From NCBI RefSeq assembly GCF_016918015.1, contig NZ_JAERMK010000006.1:160795-224794 (forward strand): DNA of 64,000 nucleotides, read 5' to 3'. Source of the stretch: Glycomyces sp. YM15. Its GTDB lineage: Bacteria > Actinomycetota > Actinomycetes > Mycobacteriales > Micromonosporaceae. Under the pieces are notes generated by a model. It was given only the letters and a program-made list of their open reading frames with translations, was not told where the DNA came from and ran no database searches. Positions 15,647 to 23,970 of this stretch are shown here, one piece after another. A program made the translations under genes and the position numbers. Positions within the stretch are counted from its first letter, which is position 1. Every line of letters begins with the position of its first letter.

Positions 15647-17118
15647 AGCTTGACTACCGTAAGTAGGCGTGACGGATTGCCGACAGTTGATCACAAACGT
15701 TGCAGCGCAACGGCATTCGGATTCCGTCCGGCCCAGGTTGGCGGTGGCGCTGGGGCCGGTGTCTGGGTAGCTTCTGATCATGGTGGGTGCGGTAGCGGAA
15801 ATTGAGGCTGCTGAGGTGGCCTCGTGGCGGGATCGCCTGGGCGAATGGTTCGGACTCATCGCCGATGACTTCTTCCGGTTCGAGACCCGCAGGCATGCCA
15901 GGGAGTACCTGACGGCGCTGCTCGCACCGGTCGAGCGGAAGAACGGCTGGCAGATCGCCGAAGCGGTCGGACATGCCAGGCCCGATACGGTGCAGAACTT
16001 CCTGATGCGGGCGCTGTGGGATGCCGACCTGGTGCGTGACCGGCTCGCCCGGGCGGTCTCGGACACCATCGGCGGGGCCGATGCGGTGCTGGTCGTCGAC
16101 GACACCGGGTTCCTCAAGCAAGGCCGCTATTCGGTTGGGGTGCAACGGCAGTACACCGGAACTTCAGGGAAAGTGGACAACTGCCAGATCGGGGTGTTCG
16201 CGGCGTTGGTCAGTCCCCGCGGGCGGGCGTTGGTCGACCGGGAACTGTACCTGCCGGCCTCCTGGATAGGTGACCCCGACCGGTGCCGCCGGGCCGGTGT
16301 CCCCCAGGCGCGCCTGGACCAAGGCCTCGTCACCAAGCCCAGTACCGCCCGGCGCATGATCGCCCGGCTGCGCGATGCGGGCCTGGCCTTCGGGTGGGTG
16401 GCCGCCGACTCGGCCTACGGCTCAGACCACCTCACGCGCCGCAGCCTCGAGGAGGCGCGCATTTCCTATGTGCTGGAAGTGAAATGCAGCCAGGTCGTCG
16501 CCGACGCCGAGGGTCGGAAGCGGGAGATCGCCAACCTCATCGCCGAGGCACCGGCGGCGGCGTGGACGCGGCTGTCGCAAGGCGAGGGCGAACGCGGCCC
16601 GCGTGAATACGACTGGGCCTGGGGCCTGCTGCCGCCCGGCGGCGAGCTGCGGGCCGGCTATGCCCGTTCGGTGCTGGCCCGCCGGTCGATCGCTGACCCC
16701 GCCGACATCGCCTACTACCTGTGCTTCGCGCCCGAGGGCACCGGCAAGCAGCAGCTCATCCGCATCGCCGGTGCTCGGTGGGGCATCGAGACCTGTTTCG
16801 CCGAAGCCAAGGGGCAGTGCGGGATGGACCACTACCAGGTGCGGACCTGGACCTCGTGGCACCGGCATGTCACCTTGGCGATGTTCGCGCACGCGTTCCT
16901 GCAGACCACCGCCGCGACCGACCCAAAAGAAGCAGCGGACGCGATCGCCTCAGCGCACCGGTCATCCGGCATCTACTGGGCCTGATCCTCCCCACCGCCC
17001 GCTCCCTAACCGAGACACTCGCCGCTGTCAACTGGCAACGCCGCTGCCGCGAAAAGGTCAGACAAGCTCACTACCAGCGGAAACAACGACCACCCTGAGA
17101 ACTTACGGTAGTCAAGCT
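15647..17118 (+). mobile_element. IS701-family insertion sequence
   Basis: A 1,472-bp element bounded by perfect 18-bp inverted repeats: AGCTTGACTACCGTAAGT at 15647-15664 and its exact reverse complement at 17101-17118. It contains one transposase gene of the IS701 class. I could not find a clear target-site duplication: the four bases outside are CCGC and AGGC. It lies between the replication-relaxation gene and the low-GC HEPN-like genes. Confidence 0.88.
15780..16985 (+). CDS. IS701-family transposase, C-terminus frameshifted
   Basis: 401 residues of a DDE transposase. The catalytic acids are in VVDDTGFLKQG, AADSAYGSD and CFAEAKGQCG, in the order and spacing of IS701. The frame ends early at GIYWA. 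In the -1 frame beyond about 16955 the sequence continues with APVIRHLLGLILPTARSL and ends QRRCREKVRQAHYQRKQ (stop near 17098), the basic tail normally found in this family. A one-base deletion near 16955-16965 (or, less likely, a programmed -1 shift) therefore removed about 45 residues; the catalytic core is intact. Confidence 0.88.
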   Translation: MVGAVAEIEAAEVASWRDRLGEWFGLIADDFFRFETRRHAREYLTALLAPVERKNGWQIAEAVGHARPDTVQNFLMRALWDADLVRDRLARAVSDTIGGADAVLVVDDTGFLKQGRYSVGVQRQYTGTSGKVDNCQIGVFAALVSPRGRALVDRELYLPASWIGDPDRCRRAGVPQARLDQGLVTKPSTARRMIARLRDAGLAFGWVAADSAYGSDHLTRRSLEEARISYVLEVKCSQVVADAEGRKREIANLIAEAPAAAWTRLSQGEGERGPREYDWAWGLLPPGGELRAGYARSVLARRSIADPADIAYYLCFAPEGTGKQQLIRIAGARWGIETCFAEAKGQCGMDHYQVRTWTSWHRHVTLAMFAHAFLQTTAATDPKEAADAIASAHRSSGIYWA

Positions 17119-17232
17119 AGGCACGATAACCATGCACAGCCCGGAACCCCGAATACTTACTCCCAGGGCGAGAGATTCTGAAATCCTACGCACCCGGGTC
17201 ATCAATTCAGGAACTCATAGATTTCGACATTT

Positions 17233-18582
17233 CTACACAGTCGTTAATTTTGTCCAGGGCACTTGCGCCACGTCGCCCGCCCAGCCGTCAAGTTTCCGCA
17301 TGTCACGGTACGAACCGCTGTATCCCAATGAATGGAGGATGAGTAGCGCAAGATAATGGCGTGTACAACACCAGACTTCTCTGAGAAGGCTTTTATTTCG
17401 ATACACCGCTTCTTGCGAACCCTTCGGATGAACCAATTTGTTGCGAATCCGTGTTATAACTTCGGGACCATCCAAAACCTCATCACCGTCGCCCTCGGAG
17501 TACTCGAACATAGCCGGTGACAAGATTTCATCGACAGCCGTTGATATATTCGCTTCACGGAGAAGCAAACGAAGACGGCCTGCCGCATTCATCTTGATCC
17601 CAAGATAGCAGATCTCCTGCCGATACTTCGTCTTGCTCATTCGGCCACTAAGCGCCAATTCCTGCCATTCTAGATGCTCCAAACCCGCAGCCCCGTTAAT
17701 GATCCTTTGCTCCACGAAGCTTTGATCATTGATCGATGTGATAGCAAGCATCAACTGCAATCGAAGCTGGGCCAGCTTGTCGGGATTTGCAGTTTCCGGG
17801 ATTATTCTGCTCAAGAGGTTGTCCAGAGAATCAAGATCTCGGTCGAACCACCACCCTGACGAAATGCTTCTAACGGGATCGCAGTGCCTCACACCCCACT
17901 CCATCCAGACTGTTTCTTCCGTAGCATCTTGTCCCACCGAGAGCATCGGCGCAGCCCAACGGCCCAAGGCAAACGAGATCCCGATATGCAAAGCCTCAAG
18001 GACCGGTTGAGCTTCAATAGCCGTGAACTTTCTGTCTTCCGTTCGACGCAATTCCATAACATGTGTCATCAAATACGATTGGGAGCGCTGGGTTTCCTTC
18101 AGCACTTGACTAAGATTCGGCCTGGAGTCAAATACGATCATCCATCCATTAGATTCCATTTCAAATCGGCCAAGCCACCACCATTCCTGGCCTTCCACTT
18201 CAGTTGTCAATTTGCCCCGGCCAATCCAGTTCGGAAGATTGAACCAATGAACGACCATGCGGTCAAGCAGTGCATCATCCGGACCATGCGACATACCATT
18301 CGAGATTCCACGATCGGGGCTAAGCCAAAATCCCGCCAGTCTCACATCCCCCGAGGGTTTCCGTAGATACAGTTCTACGTCGGACTCATTCAGATCTCTC
18401 AAAGGGCTACTAGTATTGATATTCCACTCGATACCTGGCCGCGGCGAGCAGACAAGTTGCACTTTTCCGTCGATGTCCGCATCTTGGACACCCCCGATCA
18501 AACCGTCAAATAGAATGACTGGCTCGCCTGGCCTGTTAAAGGGATAAACGGGCACCAGGGGTGTAGCTGCTCCAATACTCAT
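17233..18582 (-). CDS. Unknown protein with C-terminal HEPN-like RNKLVH motif
   Basis: 449 residues from ATG 18582 (a TTG at 18609 is possible). I do not recognise the family. The N-terminal half is beta-rich and Trp-rich (GQEWWWLGRFEME); the C-terminal half is helical and contains R380-N-K-L-V-H385 in IRNKLVHPKG, the RxxxxH active-site pattern of HEPN ribonucleases. No membrane segment or signal is seen. Base composition is clearly more AT-rich than the surrounding genes and codon use is relaxed, indicating recent transfer. It is divergent from a second HEPN-like gene at 18868; the pair may be a defence or toxin system, by inference only. Confidence 0.6.
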   Translation of the reverse strand: MSIGAATPLVPVYPFNRPGEPVILFDGLIGGVQDADIDGKVQLVCSPRPGIEWNINTSSPLRDLNESDVELYLRKPSGDVRLAGFWLSPDRGISNGMSHGPDDALLDRMVVHWFNLPNWIGRGKLTTEVEGQEWWWLGRFEMESNGWMIVFDSRPNLSQVLKETQRSQSYLMTHVMELRRTEDRKFTAIEAQPVLEALHIGISFALGRWAAPMLSVGQDATEETVWMEWGVRHCDPVRSISSGWWFDRDLDSLDNLLSRIIPETANPDKLAQLRLQLMLAITSINDQSFVEQRIINGAAGLEHLEWQELALSGRMSKTKYRQEICYLGIKMNAAGRLRLLLREANISTAVDEILSPAMFEYSEGDGDEVLDGPEVITRIRNKLVHPKGSQEAVYRNKSLLREVWCCTRHYLALLILHSLGYSGSYRDMRKLDGWAGDVAQVPWTKLTTV

Positions 18583-18867
18583 GGGTCGATAATCCCAGCT
18601 TCGAAGCAAGCGCGCGACCCCATTCGCCAGATTGCCAGATACGTCAATGGCGGGCGTAAGTCAATTTGCCGGATTTATGTTAGTGTGCTACACCGTTTCC
18701 CTCGTCTGCCCCGCACCCGGACCGTCAATGTGACGCTGCCAGTCATCGACACCGGACAAGCACTGCACTCGGTCGCAATGGCTTGTCCCTCGGCGAGGCC
18801 GATGGGTTCCACTAGCCCGCTCAAACCGGGTCGACGCAGCGGACCTGAAACCAGATACGCTCTGACC

Positions 18868-19992
18868 ATGGCCACACCCCTGAGAACTGCAGAATGGCCC
18901 GTAGACGCGGCCGCCCAGCGCGGAATGGCCACGCGATTCATCATTGCTCAAGACGCGCGATGGGTTCAGGATGTTGTCTATTCGGCGCGTAAATCAAGGG
19001 AGGCTAGTGCCTACACCGCCCTACTTCTGGGCCACCACTTCGTACGGATCGCGTACGAAGGGGCCGCAGCAATTCGGTCTGGTAATCCTCAGGTCGGCAT
19101 CCCAGTGCTGGCCGATATACTCAAGGAGCGGTTCCAGTCAATCACCGCGCGAGCCCGTCACATGGCCAAGCTTCTCGACGACAAAAAGAAGACAAATGAG
19201 GATATTCTTGCGGCGATCGAGCTTGCGCTGGAGCGTATGCGTGGCGTGTTTACAGGAAGAGTGCCACGATGGTTGCGCTGGATGGAGACAGACCTCGGAA
19301 TATATCAAATCGGACATTCAATTGTCGGGACGTCAATTTCAGCCGCCTACCGACTAGGTCTTGATGGAGCCAATGAAAGGTCAATGTTCGGCGAGGCTAT
19401 CAGCGACGTGACAGATGAGTGGGCCAGTACTATGGCAGTTCTCATGGGGGCGGACCTGCAGCTACCCGAGCCGCAGGCCTCGCTTCATCTTTCTGCTCAC
19501 AAAGTTATCGGGAAGAATAGGCGTTCAGATCGCTTTCTCGCCAGTCGCTATGAACCGAAATTCCCGGATAGGCTCAAATTGCTCCTCCTCATGATCGAGG
19601 GTGATCTGAATTGCACAAGGCTCTTCCTGCCGCAGACAGCTAAGGGACATGAGGATTCTGTCTTTAGAGCACGAGTTGTAACACTATATCATTCGCTAAC
19701 CGCTCTAAAAGAAGTTTCAAAACGACATCTGTCGCTGGACTCGTCAGCCATGCGTAACATTCGAGTACTCTTGGAGAGCGAATCAACACAGCGTCTTCTT
19801 TCTCAAGGCGGCACGCGGATTCGAAATCGATGCATGCACTACGAGATCCCAAAAAGTGTAATCCCGATCGATCCGGATCGCCCGTTCTTCGGAATCGTTG
19901 AGGCTGTCTATCCTGGGGCGACTTTCGAGGGCTTTGACAGAGACGTTGCCGATGTGACAGAACGGCTGGCAAAGGTATTCAGCACCTGGTGA
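18868..19992 (+). CDS. Unknown helical protein with HEPN-like RNRCMH motif
   Basis: 374 residues from ATG 18868. The frame is open to a GTG at 18685, but the extra 61 residues are not protein-like. The protein is largely helical and of unknown family; near the C-terminus it has R319-N-R-C-M-H324 in IRNRCMHYEIP, again matching the HEPN RNxxxH pattern. No Shine-Dalgarno is visible; TACGCT about 7-12 nt before the ATG would fit a leaderless transcript. Like its divergent neighbour it is AT-richer than flanking DNA. ATG 18925 is an alternative start. Confidence 0.6.
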   Translation: MATPLRTAEWPVDAAAQRGMATRFIIAQDARWVQDVVYSARKSREASAYTALLLGHHFVRIAYEGAAAIRSGNPQVGIPVLADILKERFQSITARARHMAKLLDDKKKTNEDILAAIELALERMRGVFTGRVPRWLRWMETDLGIYQIGHSIVGTSISAAYRLGLDGANERSMFGEAISDVTDEWASTMAVLMGADLQLPEPQASLHLSAHKVIGKNRRSDRFLASRYEPKFPDRLKLLLLMIEGDLNCTRLFLPQTAKGHEDSVFRARVVTLYHSLTALKEVSKRHLSLDSSAMRNIRVLLESESTQRLLSQGGTRIRNRCMHYEIPKSVIPIDPDRPFFGIVEAVYPGATFEGFDRDVADVTERLAKVFSTW

Positions 19993-20076
19993 GGTTTCCG
20001 AACCTGAAGCTGATCTTACGAAGAGCGCAAACCACGCGTCCTGCCTCTAACCATAGTCGCTTGGCAATCTCGCATA

Positions 20077-20556
20077 TTAAGTTCGTTTTGCCCCACTAGG
20101 CCAGATGATCGTTACGGGGATTCCGCGGGTCTGGGCCTGGGCTACTGCGTCGGCGGTCCCGCCCCTGGCTGCTGGGAGTTGGCCGTCCCAGACGGCGAAA
20201 AGGTGGTCGATCGAGGTGAGGATGTGATCGTTGGATGCTGCGTAGGCTTCTCGTCCGCCGGTCTCGAAGGACATTGCATTGACCTCGGCGGCTTGTGAGA
20301 GCAGGCGATCGTAGGCGGGCTGGTCCTCTGGGTCGACCTTCTTGTCGCGGTAGTCCGCGGAGGATACGACCACTGTCAGCTTGCCGCCGGCGTCGAGGAC
20401 TGCTTGGGCGAAGATCGAGTCCGCGCCTGCTGCGAGGCAACTGAATCCGACCAGGTTTCCGTCCTGGAACTCCTCGAGCGCTTCGCTGATGGCGGCTCGC
20501 ACCAGGTCAACGGTTTCCGGGGAGAGGTTCATGTGCCCGGTGATGCCGATCCGCAA
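20077..20556 (-). CDS. SLOG/DprA-like Rossmann protein
   Basis: 159 residues from TTG 20556, which follows AAGGAG by 7 nt; the longer open frame lacks a comparable signal. The N-terminal GITGHMNLSPE and the GFSCLAAGADSIFAQ segment are typical of the SLOG superfamily (LOG/DprA/YspA-like), whose members bind nucleotide-derived ligands and often act in nucleotide-signal defence or toxin systems. C-terminal FAVWDGQ and VTIIWPSG fit the Rossmann core. It is 22 nt downstream of the XRE-TPR gene on the same strand, so the two are probably co-transcribed. Its ligand is unknown. Confidence 0.75.
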   Translation of the reverse strand: MRIGITGHMNLSPETVDLVRAAISEALEEFQDGNLVGFSCLAAGADSIFAQAVLDAGGKLTVVVSSADYRDKKVDPEDQPAYDRLLSQAAEVNAMSFETGGREAYAASNDHILTSIDHLFAVWDGQLPAARGGTADAVAQAQTRGIPVTIIWPSGAKRT

Positions 20557-20578
20557 TTGGTGCTCCTTATGGATGAGG

Positions 20579-21769
20579 TCAGGCTGCCAAGGCCGTGTCG
20601 ATGTGGTCTCGGAGTTCTGCGACGCAGGATTCGTTCTCGTAGGTCGCGGCGAGGGCGCGCAGGTTCTCGAGCTTGGTTCGGACGTGGGAAGAACCAGTCC
20701 TCGTCGCGGTTTCGACTGCTCGGTTGCCTTGCATGCAGGCTTCCTCAAGTTCCCCTTGCAGCATCCGCGCCTGTGCGAGCCCGAGTTGGTCTAGGGCGAG
20801 TGATCGGAGTTTCTGCGGGTCGCGTGCAGTGATGGCGGCTTCGATGGAAGAGGCGGCTTCGGCTGCGAGGCTTCGGTCTTCATGCGCCATCTCGAGGAGT
20901 CGTGCTCCGGTGGTGCCGGCGAACTCGGCCAGGTCGAAGGAGCTTCCACCGTCGTCGTTCGCGTCGGCGAGCAACTCGGCCGCTAGATCAGTGCTTCTGC
21001 GGAACTCGTTGATGTCGCTGAGACTGGACTTCGACCATGCGTGGCGGGTGTATACCTTCGCCATCAGCGCCGCGGAAACATGGCCGGAGGCGCGTTCAAG
21101 CGCACGGCTCGTGAGTTCCTGCGCCTCGCCAGGATTGCCGAGAATGAGTTCCTGGCGGCCCATGCCGACAAGCGCCTTCACCTCGCCGTAGCGATCGCGA
21201 GCCTCAACTGATGCGTGCAGCGCGAATTCGTAGCACCGGCGGGCCTTGCCGTCGTCGCCCGTGTCCCAGAACATCGTGGCCGCCGTCTGCGAAAAGCGGG
21301 CCATGACCTTGAAGGTTCGAGCACGACGGGAGCGGTTTCGGTCGACTTCCGCCAGTTCCGCAAGTTGGACGATCTGAACGAGGACGGCTCGGAGTTGAAG
21401 ACCTCCTCCGGTGCGCTCGTTCCAGTCTCGGTAGTGAGTCGCCAGCGTTTCCAACTGATCGAGCTCGGTGTCGCCGAGGGACTTGAGGCCGTTGTCTGGG
21501 AGGAACGGTGATCCGGCGATGAGACCCGGCACCGCTGCGGCTCCGAGTGAGAGCAAAGCCCTGCGCCGCATGTCGTCCTCCTCGGCAAGTCGTCGACGTT
21601 CCTGACCGACGACTTCGGTATACGCCACTATCACTTCGCTCGGGACAGGGCGCTGATCAGTCTCGTAGAACCCTAGAGCTGCTTTGCTCCAGGGCAAGCG
21701 GCGGGCCATGTCGCCCAAGCTGAGGTCAACAGCGGTTCGCGCCGCTCGCAGTTGTTGTCCTGGGGTCAT
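20579..21769 (-). CDS. XRE family regulator with TPR-like repeats
   Basis: 396 residues from ATG 21769 (start chosen at MTPGQQLRAARTAVDLSLGD, the normal beginning of this class). Residues 1-60 form a Cro/C1-type helix-turn-helix (SLGDMARRLPWSKAALGFYE); the remaining 330 residues are paired helices of TPR type, as in actinobacterial signal-responsive regulators. GTCTACA repeats just upstream could be its own operator. It is followed by the SLOG gene. It may sense a cytosolic signal or peptide; this is inference. Confidence 0.85.
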   Translation of the reverse strand: MTPGQQLRAARTAVDLSLGDMARRLPWSKAALGFYETDQRPVPSEVIVAYTEVVGQERRRLAEEDDMRRRALLSLGAAAVPGLIAGSPFLPDNGLKSLGDTELDQLETLATHYRDWNERTGGGLQLRAVLVQIVQLAELAEVDRNRSRRARTFKVMARFSQTAATMFWDTGDDGKARRCYEFALHASVEARDRYGEVKALVGMGRQELILGNPGEAQELTSRALERASGHVSAALMAKVYTRHAWSKSSLSDINEFRRSTDLAAELLADANDDGGSSFDLAEFAGTTGARLLEMAHEDRSLAAEAASSIEAAITARDPQKLRSLALDQLGLAQARMLQGELEEACMQGNRAVETATRTGSSHVRTKLENLRALAATYENESCVAELRDHIDTALAA

Positions 21770-21770
21770 C

Positions 21771-21822
21771 TGTAGACACCTTGTAGACGGTTTGGGTCTT
21801 CCTGTCGGCTTCGCAGTAGACG
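21771..21822. promoter_or_regulatory. Repeated GTAGAC boxes upstream of the XRE gene
   Basis: TGTAGAC occurs at 21771-21777 and 21782-21788 (11-bp period, one helical turn), with a further GTAGAC at about 21817-21822. They lie directly before the XRE start on the minus strand. Helically phased direct repeats suggest an autoregulatory site. Confidence 0.45.
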
Positions 21823-21905
21823 ATGCTACAAGCATGGCTCCCGAGAGTCATCCACCGCTTACACATGGGCCCTGGCTGCTCAGGCGGTGCGCAAGCCAGT
21901 GTTGT

Positions 21906-21943
21906 GCGGCCCGCCTTCGGGTTCCAAGCTTCGGGCGGGCCGC
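21906..21943. terminator. GC-rich hairpin
   Basis: GCGGCCCGCC (21906-21915) and GGCGGGCCGC (21934-21943) form a perfect 10-bp stem with an 18-nt loop. It sits 25 nt before the start of the next gene, so it could block read-through or attenuate that gene. Confidence 0.5.
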
Positions 21944-21968
21944 CTCACCAGATCCGCCAAAGGGAGAA

Positions 21969-22565
21969 ATGGTGACGGCTCAGAGACTACGAGTCAGAGA
22001 CGAGAAGGGCAACCGTGCGATGCCTGAAATCCTCGGCTCATGGCTGACAGGTCGGGGTAACAAGCTCACGGTCATGGCGCGGCGGGGCACCGGCTATGCA
22101 TCCGTGTGGCTCAACCAGCAAGGGACACCGGTGAAGATCGGGTACGCGCTGCACGCGGGCGGTGTCGTCCGTGAAGTCCGGTGGGAAGAGCCGTGGCGGG
22201 AGCAGACCGACACCTGGAAGTCGCAGCAGCGGAGCCAGATTGCCGCGCTCGTTGCCGCCTGGCACGCAGACCGTCCGGAGCCACGCGAACCCGAGCCGCT
22301 TCCGAACAGTGTGGTCGGAACGTTCGAGATCGACGGCTTCCGCTTCGCCGTCGAGCCCGTCACGGCCGCTGAGCATGTGGTGCTCTGTCTCGTCAATGCG
22401 ATGAACGAGCTGACTCCCATCGCCGATCTCCTCCATGAGAGCGGTCGAATCTGCGGGATGGTCACCCGTCCCAGATGGAAAGCCACTCCCGAAGAACGGC
22501 GGCGCCAATGGCGAGCCGAAGTGGAGGCGATCCTCCTTCGTGCCGTCGAACGCGGCGCGCTCTGA
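21969..22565 (+). CDS. Hypothetical protein next to XRE/SLOG genes
   Basis: 198 residues from ATG 21969, or GTG 21972, which is better spaced from GGGAG. I do not recognise a family. The N-terminal 70 residues look like a small beta-rich domain (NKLTVMARRGTGYASVWL), and the C-terminal 70 residues are helical and charged (KATPEERRRQWRAEVEAILL). It is divergent from the XRE gene and starts a co-directional run with the dioxygenase and NUDIX genes, but a strong hairpin follows its stop. Confidence 0.65.
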   Translation: MVTAQRLRVRDEKGNRAMPEILGSWLTGRGNKLTVMARRGTGYASVWLNQQGTPVKIGYALHAGGVVREVRWEEPWREQTDTWKSQQRSQIAALVAAWHADRPEPREPEPLPNSVVGTFEIDGFRFAVEPVTAAEHVVLCLVNAMNELTPIADLLHESGRICGMVTRPRWKATPEERRRQWRAEVEAILLRAVERGAL

Positions 22566-22577
22566 CCCTTCTCCCCC

Positions 22578-22607
22578 GCGGAGCCACCGGGTGGGCGGTG
22601 GCTCCGC
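22578..22607. terminator. Stem-loop terminator
   Basis: GCGGAGCCACC (22578-22588) pairs perfectly with GGTGGCTCCGC (22597-22607) around an 8-nt loop, 12 nt after the stop of the upstream gene. A short pyrimidine-rich run follows. Confidence 0.65.
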
Positions 22608-22639
22608 ACCCCAGACTTCCTCTTGATTTGGAGATCATT

Positions 22640-23323
22640 GTGCAGTCTGTCGCCGTCGACCTCGATGAGATAGTTCTGGACTTGAATGTTCGCGGATACG
22701 CCCTCATCCGCTCCGAGGCGAATCCGCATTCGCTCACGGAGGCGGCGGTCCGGTTCGGTGCGCACGTCGGTGCTGCATGGGTGGGGGTTCGTGTGCTGGA
22801 AGCGCATGGTTCCCAGGAATGGCTGCCTCGCCACACCGAGCAGCTGGACGATCCTGAACCTTTGCGGTACTTCGCGCTCGGATGCCTGTCCGCGTCGGCC
22901 AGTGGCGGTGCGACCTGCCTCTACGACGGCCGGATTGCTGCCCGTGCTCTGCTGGAGTCGCGACCGGAGATGGCTCAGGTCCGCATCGCATACTCAACCG
23001 CCTGGCGGCCGACGTCCGCGACTCAGCCCCTGATCGTTGAGACCCCCGAGCATGGGCTGGCCCTGCGGTTTCGATCTGCACTTGAGACCAATACGGTCTG
23101 CGGACCGCTACCGCCTTCTCTATCGGAAGCGGCGATGTACACCGAGGTGGAAGCTGCTCTGTCCGAAGCGATCGCGGTAGTGCATCGGTGGCGCCCTGGT
23201 GACCTGCTTGTCGTGGACAACCGGGCAATGATCCATGCCCGTGAGCCATTCACCGGCGCGCGCCGGATGATCCGCTACCGCTACGACGACCCGCACTTCA
23301 GGACCGTCATAATCGCCCGATGA
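22640..23323 (+). CDS. TauD/TfdA-like Fe(II)/2-oxoglutarate dioxygenase
   Basis: 227 residues from GTG 22640, which follows GGAG by 6 nt. The non-haem iron triad appears as H-x-E in LPRHTEQLDD (near residue 72) and a distal His in NRAMIHAREPF, followed by the Arg of RRMIRYRYDD that would hold 2-oxoglutarate. GGATCLYDG in the middle is typical of TauD/clavaminate-synthase-like enzymes. The protein is shorter than TauD (about 280). Its stop overlaps the NUDIX start (ATGA), so the two products probably act on one pathway. The substrate is unknown. Confidence 0.75.
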   Translation: MQSVAVDLDEIVLDLNVRGYALIRSEANPHSLTEAAVRFGAHVGAAWVGVRVLEAHGSQEWLPRHTEQLDDPEPLRYFALGCLSASASGGATCLYDGRIAARALLESRPEMAQVRIAYSTAWRPTSATQPLIVETPEHGLALRFRSALETNTVCGPLPPSLSEAAMYTEVEAALSEAIAVVHRWRPGDLLVVDNRAMIHAREPFTGARRMIRYRYDDPHFRTVIIAR

Positions 23324-23793
23324 GACACATCCGCCTACCCGCCCCGATCCTCCGCGCGGTCGCGCCGGGGATGCGGCTGTGGTGGAGGGTCCGCAAGCCG
23401 GCGACGTTCGGAGTGAAGGCCCTTCTAGTGCATCCAGACGGATCGGGTCGGTTCCTCGTGGTCCGCCACTCCTACAGCGATCCCACCCGTTGGGGCCTCC
23501 CCGGCGGCGGCTACAAACCCGCCGGAGAGACACCCGAGCAAGCCATCTCTCGGGAGGTAGCTGAGGAGCTTTCGCTCTCGCTCCCGACACAAGACTTTAT
23601 GGTCCTGAACACGGTGACGACAACCCTGGAGGGCAAACGAGACACCTTGACGATCCTGCGCGCAGTCGCTCCGGACGAGGAGGTTTCTCTCTCTCCTGAA
23701 CTGGCTGAGGCACGATGGATCAAAGACGTGCGTCAGCTTGGCCCAGCACCTGTCTCACGGTGGCTCATCGCTGCGGTATCTCACGCAGACTGA
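23320..23793 (+). CDS. NUDIX hydrolase coupled to the dioxygenase
   Basis: 157 residues. Nudix box GGGYKPAGETPEQAISREV then AEELSL matches GX5EX7REUXEE, with Ser in place of the final Gly. An N-terminal segment of about 30 residues is hydrophobic and basic. ATG 23320 overlaps the stop of the dioxygenase (ATGA), showing translational coupling. It may sanitise or activate a nucleotide-linked product used by the same pathway; the substrate cannot be deduced. Confidence 0.85.
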   Translation: MRHIRLPAPILRAVAPGMRLWWRVRKPATFGVKALLVHPDGSGRFLVVRHSYSDPTRWGLPGGGYKPAGETPEQAISREVAEELSLSLPTQDFMVLNTVTTTLEGKRDTLTILRAVAPDEEVSLSPELAEARWIKDVRQLGPAPVSRWLIAAVSHAD

Positions 23794-23796
23794 TGA

Positions 23797-23945
23797 ACAC
23801 GATTGCGGCCAAGACCTCCCGATCACCGATCCGTTGGATGCCGCCATCCTGCGCGCTTCGGCACCGCCGATGCCAGGGCTCGGCGATCTCCCACAGTCCA
23901 TCGGCCACAAGGTGTCTCGTGAACTCGTCCAAGCATGATCTGGAC
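23797..23945 (-). pseudogene. IS5-type transposase N-terminal relic
   Basis: On the minus strand the frame reads LDEFTRHLVADGLWEIAEP, then GGIQRIGDREVLAAIVFIS. This is the N-terminal pattern of IS5-family transposases (L-V-x-D-x-L-W-x-x-x-E-P-L ... D-R-x-V-L-A-A-I-V-F-V-L). After AIVFIS the frame shifts relative to the expected SGCAWRxLP and stops within a few codons; nothing of the DDE core follows. It is a decayed fragment of about 50 codons. Confidence 0.5.
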
Positions 23946-23970
23946 GGAATCCTTGAGAGCCGGGCAGCGG

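Noticed and set aside
15643-17122. Target-site duplication around the IS701 element
   Set aside because: The flanking bases differ (CCGC and AGGC) and no shift of the ends yields a direct repeat, so none is claimed.
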